From NCBI RefSeq assembly GCF_900538055.1, contig NZ_UZAC03000001.1:1116001-1180000 (forward strand): DNA of 64,000 bases, read 5' to 3'. The position numbers and the translations under genes were made by a program. The notes below the pieces were generated by a model. The model was not told the origin of the DNA. It worked only from the letters and a program-made list of their open reading frames with translations, and made no database searches. Below, piece by piece: positions 19,814 to 29,200 of this stretch; within the stretch, counting starts at the first letter, position 1, and the number at the start of each line of letters is the position of its first letter. Source of the DNA: Pasteuria penetrans (lineage in GTDB: Bacteria; Bacillota; Bacilli; Thermoactinomycetales; Thermoactinomycetaceae).

Positions 19814-20350
19814 TTATTCACTCGCTCCCGGACCTATCAGATCGGAAAGACTCTTACCACGTAAGCGTGCCACATCCTGTGGACGCTTCATGGACCTCAA
19901 ACCCTCCATAGTCGCCCGCACCGTGTTGATAGGATTCGTTGAACGATAGGATTTCGTAATCACATCCGTCACCCCGGCCACCGCCATAATGTGCCGAACC
20001 GCACCGCCCGCCTTAAGCCCCGTACCCGGCGAAGCCGGCTTGATCATCACCCGTGCGGCGCAAAAGCAACCATCCACCTCATGGGGAACCGTTCCCTTCC
20101 GTAGGGGAATCGTGATCAGATTCTTCTTGGCCGCCTCAATGGCCTTACGAATCGCCTCCGGCACCTCTAATGCCTTCCCGATCCCGTAGCCCACACGACC
20201 CTTACGATCACCAATCACCACAGTGGCACTGAACCCGAAACGACGTCCACCCTTCACAACCTTAGCCACACGACGAATGTCCACTACTTTCTCCTCAAAC
20301 TCAGACGATACAGACTCTCTACGACGGCGCGGCTTTTCCATAGCACTCAA
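19814..20350 (-). CDS. rpsE: 30S ribosomal protein S5
   Basis: A 178-residue protein important for decoding fidelity and mRNA unwinding at the entry tunnel. The double-stranded RNA-binding fold begins at [21 protein letters not shown]; the loop around VKGGRR is where spectinomycin and ram mutations map in relatives. The TTG at 20350 overlaps the rplR stop and has GGAGGGGGG 9 bases upstream; an ATG three codons later is less well placed. Confidence 0.96.
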   Translation of the reverse strand: MSAMEKPRRRRESVSSEFEEKVVDIRRVAKVVKGGRRFGFSATVVIGDRKGRVGYGIGKALEVPEAIRKAIEAAKKNLITIPLRKGTVPHEVDGCFCAARVMIKPASPGTGLKAGGAVRHIMAVAGVTDVITKSYRSTNPINTVRATMEGLRSMKRPQDVARLRGKSLSDLIGPGASE

Positions 20351-20703
20351 AAATCAAGTCCCCCCTCCCGGGCTCCCTCAGCAATAGCTCTTACCCGTCC
20401 ATGGTACTGATACCCACCGCGATCAAAAACAGCAGCTGTGAGCCCCCTAGCAGTTGCACGTTCTGCCAACCTCTTACCTACCTCACGCGCCGCCTCCACC
20501 GTAGCAGACGAGCCTCCACCCGCCGCCTCCAGGGTAGAAGCCGCTGCCAGGGTATGACCCGCCTCATCATTGATCAGCTGTGCATACATATTCTTAGAAG
20601 AACGAAAAACACAAAGCCGTGGTCTCGCTGCTGTGCCAACTACCTTCTTACGCACACGCAAATGGCGCCGCTTGCGCCGTACATTACGGCTCCCTTCCTG
20701 CAA
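20347..20703 (-). CDS. rplR: 50S ribosomal protein L18
   Basis: A 118-residue 5S rRNA-binding protein. The Arg-rich N-terminus, [18 protein letters not shown], and the C-terminal [24 protein letters not shown] are all typical. The stop overlaps the rpsE start, so the pair is coupled. Confidence 0.97.
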   Translation of the reverse strand: MQEGSRNVRRKRRHLRVRKKVVGTAARPRLCVFRSSKNMYAQLINDEAGHTLAAASTLEAAGGGSSATVEAAREVGKRLAERATARGLTAAVFDRGGYQYHGRVRAIAEGAREGGLDF

Positions 20704-20741
20704 AAAGAATCACCCCCAAAGATGGATCTTCGATCCCGTTG

Positions 20742-21281
20742 CTATTTCTTACCTGTCTTACCCTCTTTGCGACGCACATATTCGTCCACGTAGCGAATTC
20801 CCTTACCCTTATAAGGCTCCGGCCTACGAACCGAACGAATCAGCGCAGCCATCTCACCCACACGATTCTTATCAATTCCCTTGACCACCACCTGCGTGTT
20901 CGACGGAACCTCAAACTCAATCCCCGGTTCCGGTTCGATATCCACAGGATGGGAGTACCCAACATTCAGTTGCAACTTTGTGCCCTTTTTGGATGCACGA
21001 TAACCAACCCCTACTAAATCGAGCGTACGTGTAAAACCAACAGACACGCCCTGCACCATATTGGCTACCAAACTACGCGTTGTGCCATGCATAGCACGCA
21101 ACTGCCGTCGTTCACCCGTACACTCTACCCAAAGCATACCATCCTCTTGACGGATCCCAATCTCAGGATGGTATGCAAAGACAAGCTTACCCTTTCCGCC
21201 CTGCACCCTAATGGAATGACCCTCAATAGTCACCGCAACACCACTAGGAACGGGTATGGGTTTGCGACCAACGCGAGACAT
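20742..21281 (-). CDS. rplF: 50S ribosomal protein L6
   Basis: A 179-residue two-domain protein near the factor-binding site. It starts [15 protein letters not shown], carries the [10 protein letters not shown] turn between domains and the C-terminal [14 protein letters not shown] loop that contacts the sarcin-ricin region. Length and order (rpsH-rplF-rplR) are standard. Confidence 0.97.
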   Translation of the reverse strand: MSRVGRKPIPVPSGVAVTIEGHSIRVQGGKGKLVFAYHPEIGIRQEDGMLWVECTGERRQLRAMHGTTRSLVANMVQGVSVGFTRTLDLVGVGYRASKKGTKLQLNVGYSHPVDIEPEPGIEFEVPSNTQVVVKGIDKNRVGEMAALIRSVRRPEPYKGKGIRYVDEYVRRKEGKTGKK

Positions 21282-21302
21282 CGTACCACCATCCCTCCCC
21301 TG

Positions 21303-21701
21303 TTACCATATACAAGCCAACACCTCGCCACCTACATTACGTTTCCGGGCATCTCGATCCGTCATAACCCCCTGATTGGTGGAGAGAATCGCGATCCCCA
21401 AACCACGTAAAACACGCGGAATCTCGAATGCCTTCGCGTAAACACGTGAACCAGGCATACTGATACGCTTCAGACCCGAAATCACCCTCTCATTCCTCTG
21501 ACCATACTTGAGGAAAATTCGCAAGACCCCCTGCTTTCCATCCTCAATATACTCAATATCGCGAATGAAACCCTCCTGTTTCAATACACTTGCGATTGAT
21601 CGCTTCAGACGCGACGAAGGTAATTCCACACTTTCACGCCGTACCATATTGGCATTACGTATACGCGTCAACATATCAGCAATAGGATCCGTCATCCCCA
21701 A
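21303..21701 (-). CDS. rpsH: 30S ribosomal protein S8
   Basis: A 132-residue central-domain assembly protein; in other bacteria it also represses its own operon. The N-terminal [19 protein letters not shown] and the C-terminal [23 protein letters not shown]-binding signature are intact. I could not identify a repressor-binding mRNA structure. Confidence 0.97.
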   Translation of the reverse strand: MGMTDPIADMLTRIRNANMVRRESVELPSSRLKRSIASVLKQEGFIRDIEYIEDGKQGVLRIFLKYGQRNERVISGLKRISMPGSRVYAKAFEIPRVLRGLGIAILSTNQGVMTDRDARKRNVGGEVLACIW

Positions 21702-21749
21702 AGTCCATGCCCCCCTTCCTTACTTGATTACAACCAACCCCAAAAAGCT

Positions 21750-21935
21750 TTACCAACTTGATTTACGCAAACCAGGAATTTGCCCCAGATGTGCGAACTC
21801 TCGCAAATGTACACGACAAAGGCCAAATTTGCGGGAAACGGAGCGCGGCCGACCACAAAAGCTGCACCGTGTATACCCCTGCACCGCGAATTTTGGCTTT
21901 CGCCGAGACTTAACAATCAAGGACTTCTTTGCCAA
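21750..21935 (-). CDS. rpsN: 30S ribosomal protein S14, zinc type
   Basis: 61 residues starting [16 protein letters not shown] from a TTG at 21935, with an AAGGGGG box 7 bases upstream. The zinc site is C-x2-C in YTRCSFCGR followed by C-x2-H in LCRVHLRE, whereas Bacillus S14 has Cys at the last position. A CCCH site can still bind zinc. The frame continues upstream, but those residues are not S14. Confidence 0.95.
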   Translation of the reverse strand: MAKKSLIVKSRRKPKFAVQGYTRCSFCGRPRSVSRKFGLCRVHLREFAHLGQIPGLRKSSW

Positions 21936-21978
21936 TACCTTTCCCCCTTCCTCCTCCTCGCTCCCAACTACCGCATCC

Positions 21979-22551
21979 CTAGGAAGCTGCAGAAACCCTT
22001 TTATCGTTTCGGAATGGCATACCCAACAACGACAATAGAGCATGTGCCTCTTCGTCGTTTGTGGCAGTTGTTACAATGATTACATCCATACCACGAATCT
22101 TATCAATAGAATCATAATCAACCTCGGGAAAAATCAATTGCTCCTTCAGCCCCAAGGAATAATTCCCGTGTCCATCAAATGAACGCACAGGCAAACCGCG
22201 AAAATCACGCACACGGGGCAGGGCAATATGAACCAAACGATCAAAAAAATGGTCTCTATACTGCCCACGCAACGTTACCTTTACACCAATGGGCATCCCC
22301 TCACGAAGCTTGAAACCAGCCACAGAACGCCTCGCACGCGTGATCACAGGCTTTTGTCCCGTGATCGTAGTAACGTCCTGTACAGCGTTCTCAATAGCCT
22401 TAGGATTCTGAGTGGCCTCACCCACACCGACATTGACGACAATCTTTTGCAAACGAGGCACCTGCATAGGCGAGGTGTACTGAAAACGACGCATCAATGC
22501 GTCCTTCACCTTGGCCTCAAAGCGTTCTTGCAACCGGGACACATCAGCCAT
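21979..22551 (-). CDS. rplE: 50S ribosomal protein L5
   Basis: A 190-residue 5S rRNA-binding protein of the central protuberance. The ATG at 22551 ([12 protein letters not shown]) is preferred over upstream frame extension. Motifs include [33 protein letters not shown] and [19 protein letters not shown]. The C-terminus is about ten residues longer than in Bacillus. Confidence 0.97.
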   Translation of the reverse strand: MADVSRLQERFEAKVKDALMRRFQYTSPMQVPRLQKIVVNVGVGEATQNPKAIENAVQDVTTITGQKPVITRARRSVAGFKLREGMPIGVKVTLRGQYRDHFFDRLVHIALPRVRDFRGLPVRSFDGHGNYSLGLKEQLIFPEVDYDSIDKIRGMDVIIVTTATNDEEAHALLSLLGMPFRNDKRVSAAS

Positions 22552-22583
22552 AAAACCCCCCCCTACACTCTTGCTACCTACTC

Positions 22584-23042
22584 TCACTTCTTATGAGGCT
22601 TGCGATCGGGTATCAACTCACCCGAGCGTTTCGCATAGCGCTCCTTACGACGCTTGCCATCTCGATCCTCCACAAACCGGTAACCCACACGCGTCGGCTC
22701 CCCTGTCTTCGGATCCTCCAGCATAACATTCGATATATGAATCGAACCCTCCATTTCCAAAATTCCACCCCTCCGATTCTGGGGGTCACGATTCGCACCT
22801 ACATGCTTTTTTATGATATTCCGACCCGTAACAATGACACGATTCTGCCTGCGCAGTACCTCTTTCACTATACCGCCCTTGTATACCTTCTTACCATGGG
22901 CAACCTCTGGGCGGTCCTTATCCGTCTTACTACCATCTCTACTCGTTCGCCCCCCACGGACCACAAGCACCTTATCCCCCGCCCGAATAGGGAATTGGTT
23001 GGGAACGGGCCGCTCTACCTTTCGCCCGCGCTTCTGCAGCAT
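22584..23042 (-). CDS. rplX: 50S ribosomal protein L24 with KOW-domain insertion
   Basis: A 152-residue assembly initiator of the large subunit; most relatives have about 103. The KOW start ([11 protein letters not shown]) is followed by about 20 extra polar residues (around [19 protein letters not shown]) before the second strand ([18 protein letters not shown]). There is also an N-terminal Arg-rich extension and a C-terminal Lys/Arg tail. The conserved [20 protein letters not shown] block is intact. The ATG at 23042 has AGGGAG 8 bases upstream. Confidence 0.95.
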   Translation of the reverse strand: MLQKRGRKVERPVPNQFPIRAGDKVLVVRGGRTSRDGSKTDKDRPEVAHGKKVYKGGIVKEVLRRQNRVIVTGRNIIKKHVGANRDPQNRRGGILEMEGSIHISNVMLEDPKTGEPTRVGYRFVEDRDGKRRKERYAKRSGELIPDRKPHKK

Positions 23043-23082
23043 CCACAGCACTCCCTTCTCGAATGTCTCACTGACAACGTGC

Positions 23083-23454
23083 CTAAAGGACCTCCGGGGC
23101 CAACGAGAGAATCTTCATGAAATCACGATCACGCAACTCCCTAGCCACAGGGCCAAAGATCCTGGTTCCACGCGGACTCTGATCGTCGTCCTTAATGACA
23201 ACTGCTGCATTCTCATCGAAACGAATATACGAACCATCGGGACGTTGCGTGGGTCGTACCGTGCGCACAATCACGCAACGGACCACGTCGCCCTTCCTCA
23301 CGGCCGCGCCAGGAATGGCCTGTTTGACAGCAGCCACAATGAGGTCACCCACACCGGCCGCACTGGAGGGTGCATTGCCAAGAATCCGTATACACATAAC
23401 CTCCTTAGCACCAGAATTGTCTGCCACACGCAACCGCGTCTGAACCTGAATCAT
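23083..23454 (-). CDS. rplN: 50S ribosomal protein L14
   Basis: A 123-residue protein at the subunit interface. The ATG at 23454 ([19 protein letters not shown]) has GAGGAGG 8 bases upstream; the longer open frame is out-of-phase rpsQ sequence. The [23 protein letters not shown] block and the [25 protein letters not shown]-terminus match the family. Confidence 0.97.
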   Translation of the reverse strand: MIQVQTRLRVADNSGAKEVMCIRILGNAPSSAAGVGDLIVAAVKQAIPGAAVRKGDVVRCVIVRTVRPTQRPDGSYIRFDENAAVVIKDDDQSPRGTRIFGPVARELRDRDFMKILSLAPEVL

Positions 23455-23467
23455 ACCCCCATCCTCC

Positions 23468-23764
23468 TCATCTGAGAGGTTTACCCATGGCCCCCTCACT
23501 GAGGGATCCTCTTCCGATAATCTGTACCAAACGCCAGCGCTTCTTTTTGGACAAAGGCCTTGTTTCCATGATGAAAACTGTATCACCCATTTTTGCCTCA
23601 TTCTTTTCATCATGAACATGATACTTTTCCGTACGGCGGATACGCTTTTTGTAAACCGGGTGAGCTTTGTAGGACTCGATCGCCACAACGACCGTTTTCA
23701 TCATTTTATCACTCACGACACGACCCGTCCGAACCTTACGACGAACTGCTCTTTCCTTGATCAA
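23468..23764 (-). CDS. rpsQ: 30S ribosomal protein S17
   Basis: A 98-residue OB-fold protein binding 16S rRNA. Motifs: [29 protein letters not shown] and [15 protein letters not shown]. The TTG at 23764 is chosen because AAGGGGG lies 8 bases upstream; an ATG ten codons earlier is also in frame. The 5' end overlaps the extended rpmC frame by about 29 bases. Confidence 0.95.
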   Translation of the reverse strand: MIKERAVRRKVRTGRVVSDKMMKTVVVAIESYKAHPVYKKRIRRTEKYHVHDEKNEAKMGDTVFIMETRPLSKKKRWRLVQIIGRGSLSEGAMGKPLR

Positions 23765-23996
23765 AGCCCCCGCCCCCTTCCATGGTAAGCTCACGGGCCC
23801 GCAACAATGTCTTGCAACGTGCCATCCTTATTCTTACCCTGCGAATCCTCGAAGTGTCCTCGAGTTTATTCAGCTTCTTTTGGAAGCGTAAATTGAACAA
23901 CTCCTCCTTACAATCCCGTACGCACTGTTCGAGATCCGGAGTAGGCAACCCACCCAATTCCTCCATCTCCTCCAGCCTCTTTGCACCCTTTTTCAT
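23736..23996 (-). CDS. rpmC: 50S ribosomal protein L29 with C-terminal extension
   Basis: 86 residues against about 66 in relatives. The core [22 protein letters not shown] is typical of this exit-tunnel protein. The last 13 residues ([13 protein letters not shown]) are encoded by sequence shared with the rpsQ start, so the extension probably reflects loss of the original stop. The start overlaps the rplP stop by four bases. Confidence 0.94.
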   Translation of the reverse strand: MKKGAKRLEEMEELGGLPTPDLEQCVRDCKEELFNLRFQKKLNKLEDTSRIRRVRIRMARCKTLLRARELTMEGGGGFDQGKSSSS

Positions 23997-24418
23997 CCTC
24001 CACCACGACTCTCTTCCCGCTGCACAAATTTCGCCTTGATTGGCAGCTTCATCTCGGCCAGCCGCATTGCCTCCTTTGCCATAGCAGCGTCCACACCCGA
24101 AAGTTCAAACAAAATGCGCCCGGGCTTGACAACGGCCACCCACTTCTCAGGAGCTCCCTTTCCGCTTCCCATTCGTACTTCGAGCGGCTTTTGGGTCACG
24201 GGTTTGTCTGGGAAAATACGAATCCATACCTTCCCCTCCCGCTTGATACGGCGGGTCATTGCAATCCGCGCGGCTTCGATCTGCCGATTGGTAATCCAGC
24301 TTGGCTCCATAGCCTTCAGACCATAGTCACCAAAAGCGACATAGGAGCCCCCCTTGGCACAACCCTTCATACGTCCACGATGTTGACGACGATGCTTGAT
24401 ACGCTTAGGCATCAACAT
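23993..24418 (-). CDS. rplP: 50S ribosomal protein L16
   Basis: A 141-residue protein near the A-site tRNA elbow. The ATG at 24418 gives [19 protein letters not shown] as expected. The conserved [20 protein letters not shown] region, including the Arg that is hydroxylated in some bacteria (PLEVRMG), is present. The gap from rpsC is 4 bases. Confidence 0.97.
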   Translation of the reverse strand: MLMPKRIKHRRQHRGRMKGCAKGGSYVAFGDYGLKAMEPSWITNRQIEAARIAMTRRIKREGKVWIRIFPDKPVTQKPLEVRMGSGKGAPEKWVAVVKPGRILFELSGVDAAMAKEAMRLAEMKLPIKAKFVQREESRGGG

Positions 24419-24422
24419 GACA

Positions 24423-25094
24423 TTATGACCCCTTTCGCCGTTGTGACCTCTGTTTGGACGGCAAAATCTCGCCACGATAGATCCAAACCTTCACACCCGT
24501 CCGGCCATACGTCGTATGGGCCTCGGCAAAACCATAATCGATATCGGCCCGTAACGTATGTAGGGGAACCGTTCCCTCACTATACCCTTCCGTACGTGCT
24601 ATATCAGCCCCACTCAAACGACCGCTCACCTGCATTCGTACACCTTTGGCCCCCGCCCGCATGGTACGCTGTAGGGACTGCTTCATGGCACGGCGAAAGG
24701 CTACCCGATGCGACAATTGCTGAGCGACGTTGGCAGCCACTAGGTAGGCATCCAATTCCGGTTTCTTGATCTCATTGATATTGATCCTCACCTGCTTGCC
24801 CGTCATCCGGGTCAAACCCTTACGCAGGTACTCGACCTCAGCCCCACCTTTTCCGATCACCATGCCTGGCTTGGCCGTATGCAGCATAACATTCACACGG
24901 TTACCCGCACGCTCGATCTCGATCATGGAAACCGCTGCATCCTGCAAACGTCTCTTCAAAATACGACGAATCCGCAAATCCTCATGTAAAACCTTAGCAT
25001 AATCCTTCCCCGCGTACCAACGCGACCGCCAATCCTTGTTGACACCAATTCGGAAACCTATTGGATGGACCTTTTGTCCCAAACGCTCCCCCAC
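24423..25094 (-). CDS. rpsC: 30S ribosomal protein S3
   Basis: A 223-residue protein at the mRNA entry tunnel. A KH domain ([18 protein letters not shown]) is followed by the C-terminal domain with [32 protein letters not shown]. The GTG at 25094 is used; a TTG four codons later would give the usual MGQKVHP N-terminus and cannot be excluded. Confidence 0.96.
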   Translation of the reverse strand: MGERLGQKVHPIGFRIGVNKDWRSRWYAGKDYAKVLHEDLRIRRILKRRLQDAAVSMIEIERAGNRVNVMLHTAKPGMVIGKGGAEVEYLRKGLTRMTGKQVRININEIKKPELDAYLVAANVAQQLSHRVAFRRAMKQSLQRTMRAGAKGVRMQVSGRLSGADIARTEGYSEGTVPLHTLRADIDYGFAEAHTTYGRTGVKVWIYRGEILPSKQRSQRRKGS

Positions 25095-25128
25095 CCTCTA
25101 TTCGCTCGATTTGCACAATATAACGCTC

Positions 25129-25530
25129 TCACCTCTCATTAGCCACAACAAACAACGTCACATTGCTACTACGCTTTCGAATCCGGCCCGCCTTTCCCAT
25201 CGCACGCGGTGAGAATCGCTTCATGGTCGGTCCCTCGTCCACGAAGACACTGTGTACATACAGCTCTTCCCTCCCCAAACCGTGCAACTGTTCCGCATTG
25301 GCAGCAGCCGAACGCAAAGCATGCAACACCCTCGGTGCAACACCGCGCTGTGTATGGCGTAGGATAGCCTCTGCCTCTGCCACCCACTTACCACGCACCA
25401 AATCAACTACCAAACGCGCTTTACGTGGTGGTACCCTAATGCCCCGCAAAATTGCGACGCCCCATGCCTGGGGATGCCTTTCCTCAAACTGTCGGCGTAA
25501 CAACGGCGACAAACCCCGCTTGCCCAACAC
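25129..25530 (-). CDS. rplV: 50S ribosomal protein L22
   Basis: 133 residues, about 20 longer than normal at the N-terminus (Arg-rich GLSPLLRRQFEERHPQ). The core IRVPPRKARLVVDLVRGK and the beta-hairpin that lines the exit tunnel, ending GPTMKRFSPRAMGKAGRIRKRSSNVT, are intact. Macrolide-resistance changes in other species map to this hairpin. Confidence 0.96.
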   Translation of the reverse strand: MLGKRGLSPLLRRQFEERHPQAWGVAILRGIRVPPRKARLVVDLVRGKWVAEAEAILRHTQRGVAPRVLHALRSAAANAEQLHGLGREELYVHSVFVDEGPTMKRFSPRAMGKAGRIRKRSSNVTLFVVANER

Positions 25531-25542
25531 GATTCCCCCTAT

Positions 25543-25824
25543 CTAACGTTTCCGTGTACGCCGATCATCGCCCGCATGGCTCCTAAAGGAACGCGTGGGA
25601 ACAAATTCACCCAACTTATGACCCACCATATCCTCCGTCACATACACAGGGACATGCTTGCGTCCATCATGCACAGCGAAGGTATGACTCACAAACTGCG
25701 GAAAAATCGTCGAACGGCGTGACCACGTCTTGATCACCCTTTTCTCCTTCTTCTTGCCCATCGCCTCCACCTTCTTGAGCAGGTGCTCATCGGCAAAGGG
25801 ACCCTTCTTCAAACTACGTCCCAT
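25543..25824 (-). CDS. rpsS: 30S ribosomal protein S19
   Basis: A 93-residue head protein partnering S13. It starts [20 protein letters not shown] at ATG 25824, with a GGGGGG run 7 bases upstream, and has the [21 protein letters not shown] block and the C-terminal [20 protein letters not shown]. Confidence 0.97.
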   Translation of the reverse strand: MGRSLKKGPFADEHLLKKVEAMGKKKEKRVIKTWSRRSTIFPQFVSHTFAVHDGRKHVPVYVTEDMVGHKLGEFVPTRSFRSHAGDDRRTRKR

Positions 25825-25850
25825 CAATTCACCCCCCCAATCTATCTACC

Positions 25851-26681
25851 CTAGCGTTTCTTACGTCGGCGAATGATGTAGGCGTCCGAAATCCCGCGTT
25901 TCCGCGTCCGATAGCCCAACGTCGGTTTCCCCCACGGCGTTACCGGGGAGGGGAGACCAATCGGGGCCTTGCCGTTACCCCCACCATGTGGGTGATCCAC
26001 CGGATTCATCGCCGAACCTCGCACAGTAGGTCGACGTCCCTTCCAACGGGAACGACCCGCCTTACCTATGCTGACCAACTCGTGGTCCGCATTCCCCACC
26101 TCGCCTATTGTGGCTCTACAGGTAGCTAGCACCAACCGCGTCTCGCCTGAGGTAAGACGGAGAATTGCATACTTACCCTCCTTCCCCAACAGCTGCACCG
26201 AGGACCCAGCTGACCGTGCTATCTGTCCACCCTTGCCAGGTTTGAGTTCAATGTTATGAAGCAAGGTCCCCGCTGGGATCGCCGACAGGGGCAGAGCATT
26301 GCCCACCCGAATATCCGCATCCACGCCGGACACAATCCCCATACCAACACCCAAACCTACGGGGGCCAATATATACCGTTTGTCTCCATCAGCATAGTGA
26401 ATCAACGCAATTCTAGCCGATCGATTGGGGTCATACTCAATGGTAGCCACCTTACCTGGAACCCCATCCTTATTCCGCTTGAAATCAATCACGCGATACC
26501 GCCGTTTGTGTCCCCCACCCTGATGACGTGTCGTAATACGCCCCTGATTGTTGCGACCTGCGCAATTTTTCAATCGCTTCGTCAATGATTTGGACGGCTT
26601 AGATGTTGTGATTTCCTCAAACGTGGATACGGTCATATGGCGGCGAGTCGGTGTCATCGGCCGATAGGAACGAACACCCAT
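25851..26681 (-). CDS. rplB: 50S ribosomal protein L2
   Basis: A 276-residue protein required for peptidyl-transferase activity and subunit association. The ATG at 26681 ([14 protein letters not shown]) has a GGGGG box 9 bases upstream. The essential [17 protein letters not shown] loop, with its His in HPHGGG, and the basic C-terminus are intact. Confidence 0.97.
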   Translation of the reverse strand: MGVRSYRPMTPTRRHMTVSTFEEITTSKPSKSLTKRLKNCAGRNNQGRITTRHQGGGHKRRYRVIDFKRNKDGVPGKVATIEYDPNRSARIALIHYADGDKRYILAPVGLGVGMGIVSGVDADIRVGNALPLSAIPAGTLLHNIELKPGKGGQIARSAGSSVQLLGKEGKYAILRLTSGETRLVLATCRATIGEVGNADHELVSIGKAGRSRWKGRRPTVRGSAMNPVDHPHGGGNGKAPIGLPSPVTPWGKPTLGYRTRKRGISDAYIIRRRKKR

Positions 26682-26727
26682 GAGGTACATCCCCCTCTCC
26701 TTCGCCCCTTTTCGGGCTTATTGTCTC

Positions 26728-27018
26728 CTATACATCAAAAGCAGTGATTGGTGCACTCCCCTCACGCAACGTCACAATAGCCTTTTTGCGCATGGGCCGC
26801 CGTCCACTCGTGCGTCCCTGTCGTTTCACCTTACCACGAACACGGAGCGTGTTGACACTCGCCACCTGTACGCCTGGAAAAACGGCTTCTACCGCCTTAC
26901 GAACCTCGACCTTGTTAGCTTTCGGGTCCACCTCAAATACGTACTTATCCAACGCGCGAACGAGCGTTGCCTTTTCCGTAACCACAGGACCAACCAAAAT
27001 ATCATGGGGGGATTTCAT
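26728..27018 (-). CDS. rplW: 50S ribosomal protein L23
   Basis: A 96-residue protein at the exit tunnel and the docking site for trigger factor and SRP. It starts MKSPHDILVGPVVTEKATL, with the EVDPKANKVEVRKAVEAVF strand and KRQGRTSGRRPMRKKAIV loop. The start overlaps the rplD stop by four bases. Confidence 0.97.
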   Translation of the reverse strand: MKSPHDILVGPVVTEKATLVRALDKYVFEVDPKANKVEVRKAVEAVFPGVQVASVNTLRVRGKVKRQGRTSGRRPMRKKAIVTLREGSAPITAFDV

Positions 27019-27695
27019 GTACCAAACACCTCATCCACCACTTTTACCGCGTCTCTTGTCAAAATCATCTGTTCGTGACGAACAATATCTAGTGCATTCA
27101 AATTAGCAGCAGACACCACACGAACGCCCGGAATGTTGCGGGCTGCGCGTAACTCGTTCTCCCCTGGCTTCTGTTCCGTCACCACGAGCAGACGCGCTTT
27201 GGTCAATTGATTTCTTTTGTCCATCATCTGCAAGTTTTTTAACACATGCACCATAGCCCGGGTTTTGGGCTCCGCCAGGGATAAACCCTGCACAACCGAC
27301 AAATTCCCCTCTTTGGCGCGTGCCGAAAGGGCAGAACGAATGGCCAAACGACGTACCTTACGATTGATCCGATAGTTATAACACCGGGGTTGTGGACCGA
27401 ACGTCACGCCACCCCCTACCCATAACGGGGAACGGATGCTACTGTGACGAGCACGTCCCGTCTTCTTCTGACGCCAGGGCTTCCTACCACCACCACGAAC
27501 CGCAGCACGATTCTTCACAGCATGCGTTCCACGCCGTAGGGCTGCCAACTGTTGTACAACCACATCGTGTAGAACGGATCGATGGGGTGAAATAGCAAAG
27601 ACACGCTCAGGCAGGGAAACAACGCCTACCTCTTTCCCTTCCATATCACACACGGGCACCTCAAGCAAAATCTCGACCCCCTCTCCCTTTCCCAT
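27015..27695 (-). CDS. rplD: 50S ribosomal protein L4
   Basis: About 217-226 residues. It lines the exit tunnel through the loop GGGRKPWRQKKTGRARHSSIRSP and acts as autogenous repressor of the S10 operon in Escherichia coli. The ATG at 27695 lies 7 bases after the stop of the Gly/Cys-rich ORF; a TTG at 27668 has a better ribosome binding site (GAGAGGGGG, 8 bases) and gives MLEVPVCDMEGKEVG. The long open frame further 5' is Val-rich antiphase sequence of the repeat region, not L4. Confidence 0.95.
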   Translation of the reverse strand: MGKGEGVEILLEVPVCDMEGKEVGVVSLPERVFAISPHRSVLHDVVVQQLAALRRGTHAVKNRAAVRGGGRKPWRQKKTGRARHSSIRSPLWVGGGVTFGPQPRCYNYRINRKVRRLAIRSALSARAKEGNLSVVQGLSLAEPKTRAMVHVLKNLQMMDKRNQLTKARLLVVTEQKPGENELRAARNIPGVRVVSAANLNALDIVRHEQMILTRDAVKVVDEVFGT

Positions 27696-27702
27696 AATCC
27701 TG

Positions 27703-27927
27703 TCATCCACCACCACAATCGCCCGTACCGCCACAATCGCCGGTACCACCATCACCGCCACAATCGCCAGTACCACCATCACCGCCACAATCACCCGTAC
27801 CACCATTGTGACTGTGCATACCCCCGAAGATAGGGAAAACGCGACGATGGTCGGACGACGAGGACCCCTGGTCTGGTCCTTTGGGCCGCCGTAAGGCGTC
27901 AAACCAGCGCTTCACCCTACAAAACAT
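27703..27927 (-). CDS. 74-residue Gly/Cys-repeat ORF inserted in the S10 operon
   Basis: A small frame in the 378-base gap between rplC and rplD, where most bacteria have a few bases. It starts ATG TTT TGT, with a TGGGGG box about 10 bases upstream, and ends 7 bases before the rplD ATG, so it could be coupled to rplD. The N-terminal half is basic (CRVKRWFDALRRPKG) and the C-terminal half consists of repeats of GGTGDCGGD, encoded by a 27-base DNA tandem repeat, giving four evenly spaced Cys. I do not recognise a family. Gly/Cys-rich tails occur in some peptides and coat proteins. It could instead be a non-coding repeat expansion that happens to stay open. Confidence 0.45.
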   Translation of the reverse strand: MFCRVKRWFDALRRPKGPDQGSSSSDHRRVFPIFGGMHSHNGGTGDCGGDGGTGDCGGDGGTGDCGGTGDCGGG

Positions 27928-28073
27928 CCGTGATTAACCCCCACACATGATTTGCTCCTGGTTTGCTCGTGGTTTGCTCATGTGAAAACGATATCGCTCT
28001 ACCATCATCCATCGGTTGATCCCTCGTATGCAGGGAAACTTCATCCGCAAACCCTATACAGGGCCGAAAATTT

Positions 28074-28715
28074 TCAAGAGGAATAAGCTTCAGAATGCAA
28101 AATGGCGGAACGGACGATGACATAACCACGCTTGGGTCCAGGAACCGTTCCGTGAACCACCAACAGATTCCTGTCCTCATCAACGGCCACGATCTCCAAA
28201 TTGAGGACGGTCACACGACGTCCCCCCATCCTCCCCGGTAGGGTTTGCCCTTTGAAAACGCGCTGCGGGTCGATAGACCCCAACGAACCCGGACGACGAT
28301 GATAGTTAGAACCGTGACTCATCGGTCCCCGCGAGTGGCCATAACGCTTGATGGTACCAGAAAACCCCTTACCTTTGGAGGTACCCGTAACATCTACAAA
28401 CTCACCAACAGAGAACATGGAAACAGTGACCTCATCCCCCAATTGGTAAGGGGCCGTATCCATAGCGCGGATCTCACGAATGAGTTTCTGCGGTGCAGCC
28501 TCCGCCTTCTTGGCGTGTCCCTTCTCCGGTCGGGTAGCCCTCTTCAAACGCTTGGGATCAAAACCCAACTGCACCGATTGATATCCATCTGTAGCTTCCT
28601 CCTTGCGTTGCAATACCACGCAGGGACCCGCCTGTATAACAGACACGGGGCGTACCACATCGCCCTCTGTAAATATCTGCGTCATACCCAATTTCCGACC
28701 CAAAATTCCCTTCAA
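28074..28715 (-). CDS. rplC: 50S ribosomal protein L3
   Basis: A 213-residue assembly protein near the peptidyl-transferase centre. It starts [15 protein letters not shown]. It has the [23 protein letters not shown] loop, containing the Gln/His region that reaches the A-loop, and the [16 protein letters not shown] segment. The gap from rpsJ is 12 bases; the gap to rplD is unusually large and filled by the Gly/Cys ORF. Confidence 0.97.
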   Translation of the reverse strand: MKGILGRKLGMTQIFTEGDVVRPVSVIQAGPCVVLQRKEEATDGYQSVQLGFDPKRLKRATRPEKGHAKKAEAAPQKLIREIRAMDTAPYQLGDEVTVSMFSVGEFVDVTGTSKGKGFSGTIKRYGHSRGPMSHGSNYHRRPGSLGSIDPQRVFKGQTLPGRMGGRRVTVLNLEIVAVDEDRNLLVVHGTVPGPKRGYVIVRSAILHSEAYSS

Positions 28716-28727
28716 AATCCTCCCCTC

Positions 28728-29048
28728 CTATCCCAGATTGATTCGAATATCGACACCTGATGGAAGATCCAAACGCATCAGGGCCTCCACGGTTTGATTC
28801 GATGGATTATCAATATCAATCAAACGTTTATGAACACGCATTTCGAACTGCTCACGGGAATCCTTGTACTTATGGACCGCCCTCAATACGGTATACACAG
28901 AACGCTTGGTCGGCATGGGAATGGGGCCCTTCACAACGGCTGATGTTCGCCGCGCCGTATCCACAATCTTACCCGCTGACTGATCCAATATCCGATGGTC
29001 ATACGCCTTCAAGTGAATGCGAATTCTCTTCCTTTCACTCGTACCCAC
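28728..29048 (-). CDS. rpsJ: 30S ribosomal protein S10
   Basis: A 106-residue protein of the 30S head, which also acts as NusE in antitermination. The GTG at 29048 is chosen because GGGGAGG lies 7 bases upstream and the product begins just before the conserved [19 protein letters not shown]. The [20 protein letters not shown] block is intact. Confidence 0.97.
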   Translation of the reverse strand: MGTSERKRIRIHLKAYDHRILDQSAGKIVDTARRTSAVVKGPIPMPTKRSVYTVLRAVHKYKDSREQFEMRVHKRLIDIDNPSNQTVEALMRLDLPSGVDIRINLG

Positions 29049-29132
29049 GCTTTCACCTCCCCCAGCCGCTTCCCATACCCAACCCTCCCCGATTCTCCCC
29101 CACAGCAACGGGGGGGCCGGATAGGTCCAACA

Positions 29133-29163
29133 TAAAACCTTCCGCTCCCTTCTGAGAACGGAA
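29133..29163 (-). terminator. Probable weak terminator or attenuator between tuf and rpsJ
   Basis: On the minus strand TTCCGTTCTC pairs with GGGAGCGGAA around an AGAA loop, followed by GGTTTT. It includes G-U pairs and has a short T tract, so read-through into the S10 genes is likely. Confidence 0.5.
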
Positions 29164-29200
29164 TATCACAATCTCTACTTCTCACGCATCCAAGAAAAAT

